DNA of 21,817 nt from Methyloceanibacter sp. GTDB taxonomy: Bacteria > Pseudomonadota > Alphaproteobacteria > Rhizobiales > Methyloligellaceae. The stretch covers positions 1-21,817 of the forward strand of contig JALHTP010000437.1 in NCBI GenBank assembly GCA_022865725.1. Reading direction: 5' to 3'. The position numbers and the translations under genes were made by a program. Below, piece by piece: positions 1 through 7,622 of the stretch. Position 1 is the first letter of the stretch. Each line of letters opens with the position of its first letter. Under the pieces are notes generated by a model that was not told the origin of the DNA, did not search any database, and saw only the letters and a list, made by a program, of their open reading frames with translations.

Positions 1-67
1 CCTCGCCGCCGATCTCCTTCAGCACCAGCTGGCGCTTGTAGCGCTCGATCTCCTCAGGAATAAGCAT
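1..67 (-). CDS. ThiF/MoeB/HesA-family adenylyltransferase, N-terminal 22 codons only
   Basis: The left edge holds only the start of a leftward gene. From an ATG at 67 it reads MLIPEEIERYKRQLVLKEIG and continues out of the window. The motif ERYxRQ(L/I)VLKEIGG is the usual opening of the E1-like MoeB/ThiF/HesA family, which adenylates the C-terminal glycine of a ubiquitin-like sulfur carrier in molybdopterin or thiamine synthesis. The ATP-binding glycine loop and the catalytic cysteine lie outside the window, so MoeB and ThiF cannot be separated. It lies downstream of dut on the same strand, with a 126-base gap that contains a palindrome. Confidence 0.7.
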   Translation of the reverse strand, partial: MLIPEEIERYKRQLVLKEIGGE

Positions 68-130
68 GGTGGCTTGAACTTATGCCTTCGACGTGGTCGC
101 TGCTAGTGAGGTCGGCTTCCTGGTTTGCCG

Positions 131-157
131 CATACCTCCCCCTTGTGGGGAGGTATG
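131..157. repeat. 11-bp perfect inverted repeat between dut and moeB/thiF
   Basis: CATACCTCCCC (131-141) and GGGGAGGTATG (147-157) are exact reverse complements around a 5-base CTTGT loop. No T-run follows on either strand, so it is not a textbook intrinsic terminator. I infer that it belongs to the dispersed CCTCCCC-type palindromes common in alphaproteobacterial intergenic regions, and that it could attenuate transcription leaving dut. Confidence 0.6.
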
Positions 158-193
158 GAGCTAGGGGCAGCGCTACGACATCAACTGAAACCC

Positions 194-643
194 TCACCCG
201 GTGGAGCCGAAGCCGCCCTGCCCGCGGGTCGTGGCGCCGAGTGCCTCGACCGCGACGATCTCGACTTGGGCGACGGGCGCGATCACCAGCTGGGCGATGC
301 GATCCCCACGACCGACGATGAAAGGCTCGCTGCCATGGTTGATCAGCAGCACCATGAGCTCACCGCGATAGTCGCAATCGACGGTGCCGGGGCTGTTCAG
401 AAGCGTCACGCCGTACTTCAGCGCGAGGCCGGAGCGGGGGCGGATCTGCGCCTCGTAGCCGGCCGGCAATTCGAGCGCAAAGCCTGTGGGAATGAGCGCG
501 CGGGCGCTGGGCAATAGTTCGAGGGGCTCGCGTTCTGACAGGCCGGCGACCAGATCGAGGCCGGCAGCGTGTTTCGATTGATAAGAGGGGAGCGGCAAGC
601 CCTCCCCGTGCGGGAGCCGCTTCACGCGGATCGTGATGCTCAT
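194..643 (-). CDS. dut: dUTP diphosphatase (dUTPase)
   Basis: Hydrolyses dUTP to dUMP and diphosphate, keeping uracil out of DNA and feeding dTMP synthesis; acts as a cytoplasmic trimer. The 149-residue protein has all five dUTPase motifs in order: AGLDL (27-31), RPRSGLA (68-74), GTVDCDYRGE (86-95, catalytic Asp at 89), GDRIAQLV (113-120) and the C-terminal glycine-rich RGQGGFGSTG (140-149) that closes over the nucleotide. Length is normal for a bacterial trimeric dUTPase. The ATG overlaps the coaBC stop as ATGA, indicating translational coupling. Pairing of coaBC with dut is a widespread bacterial arrangement. Motif 3 has Cys where Ser is most common, a mild variation. Confidence 0.97.
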   Translation of the reverse strand: MSITIRVKRLPHGEGLPLPSYQSKHAAGLDLVAGLSEREPLELLPSARALIPTGFALELPAGYEAQIRPRSGLALKYGVTLLNSPGTVDCDYRGELMVLLINHGSEPFIVGRGDRIAQLVIAPVAQVEIVAVEALGATTRGQGGFGSTG

Positions 644-1887
644 TCAGCCGCCGAACGCATGGCGGAGAGCGCGTCGGCGGCGCGGGCAAGCAGCCGTGCG
701 GCCGTCTCGTCCTTGCTCAAGGGAGGCCAATCCTCGACGCCTGAGGGCGTGATGAGGTGAACCTGCGTCGTGTCGCCGCCCATCGCCCCGGTGCCGGGCC
801 AGACGTCGTTGGCGACGATCCAGTCGGCGCCCTTTGACCGGCGCTTGGCCGTCGCGTTCTCGATCAAATTCTCGGTCTCTGCCGCAAAGCCGATGACGAG
901 ACGCGGGCGCCTGGGCCCCGGCTTGGAGATGGTCACGAGAATATCCGGGTTCTGGGCGAGCCTGAGCTCGGTCTCGATCTCATGGCCTTGCTTCTTCAAC
1001 TTGTGCGGCGACTCATCGGCCGCGCGCCAATCGGCGACCGCCGCGGCGCATATGGCGATATCGGCCGGGAGCGCGGCTAGAGTGGCGGCAAGCATCTCAT
1101 GCGCCGTCTCGACCTTCACCATGGTCACGCCGTGCGGATCGGGAAGCGCGACGGGCCCGCTCACCAGCGTCACCTCGGCGCCAAGCGCGGCAGCCGCTTT
1201 GGCCAAAGCATGACCCTGCTTGCCGGAGGAGCGGTTGGCGATATAGCGCACCGGATCGATCGGCTCTTGCGTCGGGCCTGAGGTGATGAGCACGCGGCGG
1301 CCCGAGAGCGGCCCGAGCGGCGTGCCTACCGCAAAGGGCGACGCCTCGGCTCCGAGCAGGCGCCCTATGGCTTCGAGGATCGCGGCAGGCTCGGCCATGC
1401 GGCCCCGCCCGTATTCGCCGCAAGCCATCTCGCCCTCGTCGGGGCCGACAAATTCGATGCCGTCGGCCTGAAGCGTGGCCAGGTTTCGCCGCGTGGCGGG
1501 ATGCTGCCACATGCGGACATTCATGGCGGGCGCGGCGAGCACCCGCTTGTCGGTGGCGAGCAGCACGGCAGTGGCGAGATCGTCAGCGAGCCCATGCGTC
1601 ATCTTGGCGAGAAGGTCGGCGGTCGCCGGCGCGACCACGATCAAATCGGCCTCGCGCGAGAGGCGGATGTGGCCGATCTCGGCCTCGTCCTTGAGGTCGA
1701 AAAGATCGGTGAAGGCCTTTTCCTCGGTGAGCACCGAGAGCGAGAGCGGGGTGACGAACTCCGCGCCCCCCTTGGTCACGATCGCGCGCACGGACGCGCC
1801 CCGCTCCTTCAAGCGGCGCACGAGCTCGAGGCTCTTATAGGCAGCGATCCCGCCGCCGACGATCAAGAGGATGCGCTTGCCTTGCAC
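640..1887 (-). CDS. coaBC: bifunctional phosphopantothenoylcysteine decarboxylase / phosphopantothenate-cysteine ligase
   Basis: Carries out two consecutive steps of coenzyme A synthesis: ligation of cysteine to 4'-phosphopantothenate (CoaB) and FMN-dependent decarboxylation to 4'-phosphopantetheine (CoaC). In the N-terminal CoaC half, the catalytic His is H73 in GHIRLS, the PAMN motif is at 120-123, and the active-site Cys is C156 in GEMACGEYGRGRM. These match the E. coli H75/N125/C158 pattern. The CoaB half begins near residue 198 (LITSGPTQEPIDPVRYI) with the SSGKQG nucleotide motif. At 415 residues it is full length. The start is GTG at 1887, preceded by AGGTGAG; the end overlaps dut by four bases. 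Confidence 0.96.
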   Translation of the reverse strand: MQGKRILLIVGGGIAAYKSLELVRRLKERGASVRAIVTKGGAEFVTPLSLSVLTEEKAFTDLFDLKDEAEIGHIRLSREADLIVVAPATADLLAKMTHGLADDLATAVLLATDKRVLAAPAMNVRMWQHPATRRNLATLQADGIEFVGPDEGEMACGEYGRGRMAEPAAILEAIGRLLGAEASPFAVGTPLGPLSGRRVLITSGPTQEPIDPVRYIANRSSGKQGHALAKAAAALGAEVTLVSGPVALPDPHGVTMVKVETAHEMLAATLAALPADIAICAAAVADWRAADESPHKLKKQGHEIETELRLAQNPDILVTISKPGPRRPRLVIGFAAETENLIENATAKRRSKGADWIVANDVWPGTGAMGGDTTQVHLITPSGVEDWPPLSKDETAARLLARAADALSAMRSAAE

Positions 1888-1905
1888 GTCTCACCTATAC
1901 CGCAG

Positions 1906-2002
1906 CGTCATTCCCGCGAAAGCGGGAATCCAGTCATCGCCGATCTTAGCAAGTCCTGATCTGCGGTGGTTACTGGATTGCCCGGTCGAGCCGGGCAATG
2001 AC
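1906..2002. repeat. composite palindromic repeat (two hairpins within an outer inverted repeat)
   Basis: The first hairpin is ATTCCCGC (1910-1917), GAAA loop, GCGGGAAT (1922-1929). The second is ATTGCCCGG (1977-1985), TCGAG loop, CCGGGCAAT (1991-1999). The two units also mirror each other: GTCATT near 1907 against AATGAC ending at 2002, and AATCCAG (1927-1933) against CTGGATT (1973-1979). The whole ~97 bases can fold as one cruciform. It lies in the 142-base gap between ubiB and coaBC. Similar GTCATTCCCGC/GCGGGAATCCAG units are, to my knowledge, dispersed repeats in many proteobacterial genomes; copy number here cannot be judged from one window. Confidence 0.75.
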
Positions 2003-2029
2003 AATGAAATAGGGTTAGCGGTCAACCAC

Positions 2030-3610
2030 TCAAAACATCAGTGCAAGGGCGATGGCCGCGAGCGCCAGCGCCCCAACCCAGATGCCGATGCGCCCTGCCC
2101 GGTTTTCGTGCGCTTGCGCCGCCGCCAGGCGCTCGACGGTATGATCGTCGAGCCTGACGCCATCCTCGGCCATGGCGGACAAGGCTTCCGCCGTACGCTC
2201 GGCCTGGCCGAGCAGTTTCGGGATGTCGCCCATGAAGCGGCCGACCGAGGCTGCCCCTTGCGCCGCGGCCTCGAATTGAGCCCCGGCGCCGAATTCCTGC
2301 TCCATCCACGCCTTCACCACCGGCTCAGACACCACCCACATATTCAGCTCGGGATCGAGGCTCCGTCCCACGCCCTCGACCACCACCATGGTCTTCTGCA
2401 ACAGAAGCAGCTCGGGCCGCGTCTGCATGTCGAACACTTCGGTATATTGTAAGAGCTGGCCGAGCAGCTGGGCCATGGAGATCTCGCTCGCCGGGCGGTC
2501 CATGATCGGCTCGCCGATGGCGCGCAAGGCTTGGGCGAATTGCGCGACCGAATGCTTGCGCGGAACGTAGCCCGCCTCGAAATGGACCTCGGCCACGCGG
2601 CGGTAGTTGCGCTTGAGGAAGCCGTAGAGAATTTCGGCGAGGAAGCGCCGCTCCTTCATCCCGAGGCGGCCCATGATGCCAAAATCGACGGCGACGATGC
2701 GGCCGTCTGCATCGACGAACAAATTCCCCGGATGCATGTCGGCATGGAAGAAGCCGTCGCGCATGGCGTGGCGCAGGAACGTTTGCATCAGCCGCGCGCC
2801 GAGCGCCTTCAGATCGTGGCCCGCGGCGGCGAGCCGCTCAAGATCGGAGATCGGAACCCCGTCCATCCATTCGAGCGTCAGCACGCGGCGCGCGCTCCGC
2901 GTCCAATCGACGCCGGGCACGCGGAAGTCTTCGTCGTTCTTGGTGTTCTCGGCCATCTCGGAAATGGCCGCGGCCTCCATGCGGAGATCCATCTCGATGG
3001 CCACGGACTTCGCCAGAGTGTCGACCACGGCAATGGGCCGGAGGCGCCGCGAGGGCGGATGGAAGCGCTCGATCATGCGCGCGGCGAAGACGTAGGAGTC
3101 GAGGTCGCGCTGGAAGCGCTGCTCGATGCCGGGCCTGAGCACCTTGACGGCCATCGGCTTCAGCTCCCCGTCGAGCCCACGCACCTTGGCCTTGTGCACT
3201 TGCGCGATCGAGGCGGCGGCGACCGGCGGTCCGAACTCGGCGTAAAGCGTGTCGATCGGCGCACCCAGCGCCTCCTCGACCGCGGCCCTCGCCTCGCTTT
3301 GCGAGAAGGGCGGCAGCCGGTCCTGGAGCGTGGAAAGATCGCGGGCAAGCTCGCGGCCGATGATGTCGTCGCGGGTGGCGAGGAACTGACCGAGCTTGAT
3401 ATAGGACGGCCCGAGCGAGGTGAGCGCGTCGGAGAGCTTCGCTTCGTTGCCGTCGCCTCCCGCCCCGTTCTTGCGGAGCGGCGCGGTGACGCGGGCGAAT
3501 AGCGCAAGCGGGCCGGATAGGCTCACATCGTCGGGCAGCACGCGCGCGCCCGACCAGGCGATGACGGCGCCTGCCTTGGTGAGCCGAACCATATTGGCGA
3601 TCGCTGTCAC
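2030..3610 (-). CDS. ubiB: UbiB-family atypical protein kinase-like ATPase for ubiquinone biosynthesis
   Basis: UbiB (ABC1/ADCK family) is a membrane-anchored atypical kinase-like ATPase needed for ubiquinone production; it probably helps lipid intermediates reach the synthesis enzymes. The 526-residue product has the signature KxGQ (K72-Q75), the Ala-rich nucleotide loop AAAS (131-134), the VAIK-like lysine K156, HADMHPGN near 290, a DFG near 305, and a C-terminal transmembrane segment (about 507-525). I start it at GTG 3610 because AAGAGG lies nine bases upstream and the gene then begins 13 bases after ubiE. A longer reading to 3700 would overlap ubiE by 77 bases. ATG 3592 is an alternative. 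Confidence 0.94.
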   Translation of the reverse strand: MTAIANMVRLTKAGAVIAWSGARVLPDDVSLSGPLALFARVTAPLRKNGAGGDGNEAKLSDALTSLGPSYIKLGQFLATRDDIIGRELARDLSTLQDRLPPFSQSEARAAVEEALGAPIDTLYAEFGPPVAAASIAQVHKAKVRGLDGELKPMAVKVLRPGIEQRFQRDLDSYVFAARMIERFHPPSRRLRPIAVVDTLAKSVAIEMDLRMEAAAISEMAENTKNDEDFRVPGVDWTRSARRVLTLEWMDGVPISDLERLAAAGHDLKALGARLMQTFLRHAMRDGFFHADMHPGNLFVDADGRIVAVDFGIMGRLGMKERRFLAEILYGFLKRNYRRVAEVHFEAGYVPRKHSVAQFAQALRAIGEPIMDRPASEISMAQLLGQLLQYTEVFDMQTRPELLLLQKTMVVVEGVGRSLDPELNMWVVSEPVVKAWMEQEFGAGAQFEAAAQGAASVGRFMGDIPKLLGQAERTAEALSAMAEDGVRLDDHTVERLAAAQAHENRAGRIGIWVGALALAAIALALMF

Positions 3611-3623
3611 GTCATTTGCCTCT

Positions 3624-4400
3624 TCATAGCCGCCAGGCGGAGTGGATCGCGGCAATGCCGCCGGTGAGATTGCGATAGCGCACACGCTCGAAGCCCGCAT
3701 TCTCGATCATACGCATGAAGGTTTTCTGATCGGGAAAACGGCGAATGCTCTCCACGAGATAGCGATACGAGGCGCTGTCGCCGGTCACAAGCCCGCCCAG
3801 CACCGGGATCGCGTTGAAGGAATAAGCGTCATAAAGCGTGTCGAGCAGCGGAACCTCGACGGCCGAAAATTCGAGGCAAAGGAAGCGGCCCCCGGGCTTG
3901 AGCACGCGGAAGGCCTCTTTCAGCGCCGCGTCGATATAAGTGAGGTTGCGCATGCCGAAAGCGATCGTATAGGCATCGAAATTCCGGTCGGCAAAAGGCA
4001 AGGCTTCGGCATTGCCACGCACGAAGGCGAGCCTCTGCGCCTCACCTTCAGCCCTCGCCCGCCCGACCTGCATCATCTCAGCGCTGATGTCGCAGATCAC
4101 CGCGGAGGCGCCAGGCCCGGAGGCCTCCAGCACCCGCAAGGCCACGTCGCCAGTGCCGCCGGCGACATCCAAAATTGCATAAGGAACGGCGCTTTTCGGC
4201 GGCGCAAGCCAGGAGACGAGGTCGTTTTTCCACAGCCGGTGCAGGCCGCCCGACATCAAATCGTTCATCAGGTCGTAGCTTCGCGCGACCTTGGCAAAGA
4301 CGTCGTTCACGAGGCCCTGCTTGGCGTCTTCCCGCACGGCGGCGAAGCCGAAGCTCGCTTTCGGCTCTGCCGTCTCTTTGCTCTCAAGGTCTTGCGCCAT
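3624..4400 (-). CDS. ubiE: demethylmenaquinone/2-methoxy-6-polyprenyl-1,4-benzoquinol methyltransferase
   Basis: SAM-dependent C-methyltransferase of ubiquinone synthesis (and menaquinone synthesis where present). The 258-residue protein shows the UbiE/COQ5 signature YDLMNDLMSGGLHRLWK (about 42-58), methyltransferase motif I LDVAGGTGDVA (77-87), GNAEALPFADRNFDAYTIAFGMRN-type motif II, and RVLKPGGRFLCLEFS. The family-typical body follows the ATG at 4400. The frame stays open to a TTG at 4451, but that adds a 17-residue hydrophobic stretch atypical for the family and would run across the palindrome upstream. ubiB follows 13 bases downstream, so the two are almost certainly co-transcribed. No strong ribosome binding site is visible. 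Confidence 0.95.
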   Translation of the reverse strand: MAQDLESKETAEPKASFGFAAVREDAKQGLVNDVFAKVARSYDLMNDLMSGGLHRLWKNDLVSWLAPPKSAVPYAILDVAGGTGDVALRVLEASGPGASAVICDISAEMMQVGRARAEGEAQRLAFVRGNAEALPFADRNFDAYTIAFGMRNLTYIDAALKEAFRVLKPGGRFLCLEFSAVEVPLLDTLYDAYSFNAIPVLGGLVTGDSASYRYLVESIRRFPDQKTFMRMIENAGFERVRYRNLTGGIAAIHSAWRL

Positions 4401-4440
4401 CGACGCGGACAATAGCGCAAGGCCCAAGATCAGGCTATTG

Positions 4441-4470
4441 TTGCAGTGCAACTAGCTTCTTCTGCACTGC
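4441..4470. promoter_or_regulatory. TTGCA-G-TGCAA palindrome within an 8-bp inverted repeat, ubiE/mutM divergent region
   Basis: TTGCAGTGCAA (4441-4451) is a perfect 5-bp inverted repeat with one central base. In addition GCAGTGCA (4443-4450) is repeated in reverse complement as TGCACTGC (4463-4470). It lies 41-70 bases upstream of the ubiE ATG and 21-50 bases upstream of the mutM ATG, where an operator is expected. The same TTGCANTGCAA pattern recurs upstream of phaZ (21698-21708). The TGC/GCA-rich character resembles reported binding sites of the PHA regulator PhaR; that identification is inference. Confidence 0.5.
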
Positions 4471-4490
4471 GGTATCTGGGCCAGATCGTC

Positions 4491-5375
4491 ATGCCGGAGC
4501 TTCCCGAGGTCGAGACCGTGCGCCGGGGATTGGAGCCCATCCTGGTCGGCAACGCGTTCGCGCGCGTCGAGCAGAGGCGCCCCGATTTGCGCTTTCCGCT
4601 GCCCAAGCGCTTCGGCGAGAGGCTGTCCGGGCGGAAGATCGAGGCGTTAGACCGGCGCGCCAAATATCTGCTGGCCAGGCTCGACGATGGGGAGGTGCTG
4701 GTGATGCATCTCGGCATGACCGGGAGTTTCAGCATCGACTACGCGAATGGCGACGCGGAGGCGCCCGGCCGCTTCGCGCATCCTCAGGCCGACATCCCGA
4801 AGCACGAGCATATCGTCTTCCATCTCGGTGACGGCACGGCAGTCCGCTATTCGGACGCGCGGCGCTTCGGCTATATGGACCTCATCCCCGAAAACGCGCT
4901 CGAACAGCATGCGCTGTTCAAAGGCCTGGGCGTCGAGCCGCTGAGCCCCGCCTTCACGCCCGACTGGCTCGCCTCTCGCCTCAAAGGTAAAGCCACCCCG
5001 ATCAAGGTCGCGCTGGTGGACCAGAGGCTGATCGCGGGGCTCGGCAACATCTATGCTAACGAGGCGCTCTACAGCGCGCGCATCTCGCCGCTGAAGCTGG
5101 CGGGCTCGCTCGCCACGAAATCCGGCAAGCCGACGCCGAAGACCGAGGCGCTGGTCGCCGCCGTCACATCGGTGCTCGAGAAGGCGATCAGGGCGGGAGG
5201 CTCGTCGCTGCGCGACTATCGCCGCGCCGACGGATCGCTCGGGAGCTTCCAGCACCGCTTCAAGGTCTATGGCCGCGAAGGCAAGCCCTGCTCAAGAAAA
5301 GGCTGCGGAGGAACCGTACGCCGCATCGTCCAAGGAGGACGCTCGACCTTTTATTGTCCAACCTGTCAACGCTAG
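4491..5375 (+). CDS. mutM: formamidopyrimidine-DNA glycosylase (Fpg/MutM)
   Basis: Base-excision repair glycosylase/AP lyase removing 8-oxoguanine and formamidopyrimidines. The start is fixed at ATG 4491 because the mature N-terminal proline is the nucleophile: the protein begins MPELPEVETVRRGLEP, with P2 and E3 catalytic. K58 matches the conserved E. coli K57, and GNIYANEALY (about 185-194) is the helix-two-turn-helix motif. The C-terminal zinc finger has Cys at 267, 272, 289 and 292; its first pair is spaced C-x4-C rather than C-x2-C, a variant I recall from other alphaproteobacterial Fpg proteins. Length is 294 residues, normal. It is divergent from ubiE; a crotonase gene starts 16 bases downstream. 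Confidence 0.97.
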   Translation: MPELPEVETVRRGLEPILVGNAFARVEQRRPDLRFPLPKRFGERLSGRKIEALDRRAKYLLARLDDGEVLVMHLGMTGSFSIDYANGDAEAPGRFAHPQADIPKHEHIVFHLGDGTAVRYSDARRFGYMDLIPENALEQHALFKGLGVEPLSPAFTPDWLASRLKGKATPIKVALVDQRLIAGLGNIYANEALYSARISPLKLAGSLATKSGKPTPKTEALVAAVTSVLEKAIRAGGSSLRDYRRADGSLGSFQHRFKVYGREGKPCSRKGCGGTVRRIVQGGRSTFYCPTCQR

Positions 5376-5391
5376 GGGACTTGGAACCATC

Positions 5392-6222
5392 ATGTTTGCG
5401 AACGTCTTCACCGCCAGGGAGCCTGATCCTGAAGCACCGAAAAAAAACGGCGCCTATGAGACGATCCTCGTCTCGACCAAGGGCAAGGTCGGGCTCATCA
5501 CGCTCAACCGCCCGCAGGCGCTGAACGCGCTCAACGCCGAGCTTATCGGCGAGCTCAACCGCGCGCTCGATTCCTTCGAGGCCGATCCCACGATCGGCTG
5601 CATCGTCATCACCGGCAACGAGAAGGCCTTCGCCGCCGGCGTCGACATCAAGGAGATGCACAAGAAGACCTTCGTCGAGGCCTATGGCAGCGACTTCCTC
5701 GCGCCGTTCGACCGCATCAGCCATTGCCGGAAGCCGATCATCGCGGCGGTCGCGGGCTACGCGCTTGGCGGCGGCTGCGAGCTTGCCATGGCTTGCGACA
5801 TCATCCTTGCCGCCGACAACGCCGTGTTTGGCCAGCCCGAGATCACGCTCGGCATCATGCCGGGCAACGGTGGCACGCAGCGGCTCACCCGCGCCGTGGG
5901 CAAGGCCAAGGCCATGGAGCTTTGCTTGACCGGGCGGCGCATCAAGGCCGAGGAAGCCGAGCGCTCGAACCTCGTGAGCCGGGTGGTGCCGGCGGCAGAA
6001 CTGATGGACGAGGCGATCAAGGTCGCCGACAAGATCGCCAATCTCTCGCAGCATGCGGTGATGATGATCAAGGAGGCGATCAATCGCGGCTTCGCCACGA
6101 CGCTCGCCGAAGGCACGCGCTTCGAGCGGGGCCAGTTCTATTCGCTGTTCGCCACCGAGGACCAGAAAGAGGGCATGGCCGCGTTCATCGAGAAGCGGCA
6201 GCCCGAATTCAGGAACAAGTAG
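5392..6222 (+). CDS. enoyl-CoA hydratase (crotonase family)
   Basis: Crotonase-fold enzyme expected to hydrate 2-trans-enoyl-CoA to 3-hydroxyacyl-CoA in fatty acid beta-oxidation. In the 276-residue product, AAGVDIKEM (81-89) forms the first part of the oxyanion hole and AGYALGGGCELAM (121-133) the second. The two catalytic glutamates are present at E130 and E150 (FGQPEITLGIMPGNGGTQRL region), 20 residues apart as in rat crotonase E144/E164. That supports a true hydratase over an isomerase or an inactive paralog. ATG 5392 gives a ~20-residue extension before the usual AYETILV start; no better start is in frame. It begins 16 bases after mutM. It may supply 3-hydroxyacyl-CoA for PHA metabolism, but nothing here shows that. 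Confidence 0.92.
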   Translation: MFANVFTAREPDPEAPKKNGAYETILVSTKGKVGLITLNRPQALNALNAELIGELNRALDSFEADPTIGCIVITGNEKAFAAGVDIKEMHKKTFVEAYGSDFLAPFDRISHCRKPIIAAVAGYALGGGCELAMACDIILAADNAVFGQPEITLGIMPGNGGTQRLTRAVGKAKAMELCLTGRRIKAEEAERSNLVSRVVPAAELMDEAIKVADKIANLSQHAVMMIKEAINRGFATTLAEGTRFERGQFYSLFATEDQKEGMAAFIEKRQPEFRNK

Positions 6223-6242
6223 GACCCTGCGTCCCTAATGGA

Positions 6243-7571
6243 CTAGCGGTCCGGCATCGGCGGGGGCGACGCGGGCATCGCCTCTATCGCGGGGGCCGAC
6301 GGCATGGCGTCGGTCGGGAAGCTCGAGGCAGCCGCGGCGCTGCCTTCTAGTTCGCCCCCGAACCGCGACGGATCGCTGATGACATACGGATCGGCAGGCT
6401 CTTCCGTGGCCTGACTGTCACCGGCAGCGACGGCGTTCAATGCCTCCTCGATTCTGGCTTTCGACGTCTGATCCGGATCGAGGCTCAGTGCCTTGGTAAA
6501 GTCTGCGCGCGCCTTGTCGAGGTCGTTTTGCGCCGCATAGACCGCGCCGCGATTCCAGAAGGCGTAGAAATTGGTGGGATCGAGCTCGGCCGCCTTGTCG
6601 AGATCGGTAAGAGCCGGGCCAAGCAGGCCTATTCGCATCAGCAGGAAGCCGCGATCGCTGTAGAGGTAAGAGAGGCTGTGCCCGCTGAACTTGCCCGAGG
6701 CTATAGCGCGGTCGCAGGCGGCGATGCCGTCCTTTCCCGTCAATTTTTCGCAGGCCCGGAAGTCGGGATCGTTTGAAGTGACATCGCTTGGCGATCCGGC
6801 CACGCCAGAGGCGCCGACGGTCTCGGCCGTCTTGCTGCCGACCGTCGTAACGTCGTTCGGCACCAGCGCCATTTGCTCACGCGCTTGGATTTGCGGGTTG
6901 TCCGGCCATACAGGCTTGGTCAACAGCGCAGGCTCGGCAGTCGGCCCGATCAGAGGAAGCGGAGCACTATGCCAAGGCCAAAGCGCCATCCCTGCACTTA
7001 CGGCGATGAGCACCGCCACCGCCGCGGCAGTGGGCCAAATCCAGCGCGGCGGCTTCGGCCTGTCGTTGTCCTCGTCTTCGGGGCGGTCGGCAGGCTCGGC
7101 CTCTCCCTCTTCACCAAGGAGCCCCGCCAGGCGATCGATATGCGGGGCGAGTTTCCCTCCGAAGGCATCGATCCATTGCGTGCCGGAGATGAACAGCTCG
7201 AGCGACGGCGCGGGCTCGACATTGGCGACGCGCACGGCGAAGATCGGCTTCTTCTTGCTGACGGCGCGCTCGACCTCGCGGGCGACGAAGTCGGAGTCGT
7301 TCGACGCCTTCGACAGCACGAGAACGAAGGCCTTCGTGCTCTCGATGCCCCTGATGATCTCATCGCCGTAAGAGCGCCCTGCCCTCACGTCGCGCGGCGC
7401 GATCCAGCATTTCAGCCCGCGCGCCTCCAAAGAGGCGGCAATCTCTTGCGCCTTTTTCGCGTCAGCCTTGGCATGGCTGATAAAGGCCGAGAGCAGGAGA
7501 GCCGGTTTCGACCTTTTGGGCGGCAAGGTGCAGGCTCGCTTTACAGGGTTTCGGGCGCCGGAAGCGATCAT
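6243..7571 (-). CDS. membrane-anchored TIR domain protein with C-terminal TPR repeats
   Basis: The 442-residue protein has an N-terminal TIR domain (about 24-150), an acidic linker (about 153-170), one transmembrane helix (about 179-198) and two tetratricopeptide repeats (about 302-369), then a low-complexity Pro/Ala/Met-rich tail. TIR landmarks are LSAFISHAKAD (28-38), the BB-loop-like CWIAPRDVRAG (55-65), and FVAREVERAV (95-104), where E99 aligns with the catalytic glutamate of NADase TIR domains such as SARM1 E642. Topology would place TIR in the cytoplasm and TPRs outside the inner membrane. Bacterial TIR proteins can be NAD+-consuming immune effectors or signalling scaffolds; the role here is unknown. 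It lies 51 bases downstream of an epimerase gene and converges on the enoyl-CoA hydratase, 20 bases apart. No immune partner gene is adjacent. Confidence 0.85.
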   Translation of the reverse strand: MIASGARNPVKRACTLPPKRSKPALLLSAFISHAKADAKKAQEIAASLEARGLKCWIAPRDVRAGRSYGDEIIRGIESTKAFVLVLSKASNDSDFVAREVERAVSKKKPIFAVRVANVEPAPSLELFISGTQWIDAFGGKLAPHIDRLAGLLGEEGEAEPADRPEDEDNDRPKPPRWIWPTAAAVAVLIAVSAGMALWPWHSAPLPLIGPTAEPALLTKPVWPDNPQIQAREQMALVPNDVTTVGSKTAETVGASGVAGSPSDVTSNDPDFRACEKLTGKDGIAACDRAIASGKFSGHSLSYLYSDRGFLLMRIGLLGPALTDLDKAAELDPTNFYAFWNRGAVYAAQNDLDKARADFTKALSLDPDQTSKARIEEALNAVAAGDSQATEEPADPYVISDPSRFGGELEGSAAAASSFPTDAMPSAPAIEAMPASPPPMPDR

Positions 7572-7603
7572 GGCCTGCGGGTGCGCCTTGTCAACTCAAC
7601 TTG

Positions 7604-7619
7604 GCCTCCGCGAGGAGGC
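7604..7619. terminator. short GC hairpin between the epimerase gene and the TIR gene
   Basis: GCCTCC (7604-7609), GCGA loop, GGAGGC (7614-7619). It lies just after the epimerase stop on the minus strand. No T-run follows in that direction, so it may only weaken read-through into the TIR gene rather than terminate. Confidence 0.35.
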
Positions 7620-7622
7620 GCC

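Noticed and set aside
2531..3502. A 323-codon plus-strand frame opposite ubiB
   Set aside because: Shadow of ubiB, whose motifs on the minus strand are unambiguous; no domain is seen in the plus-strand translation.
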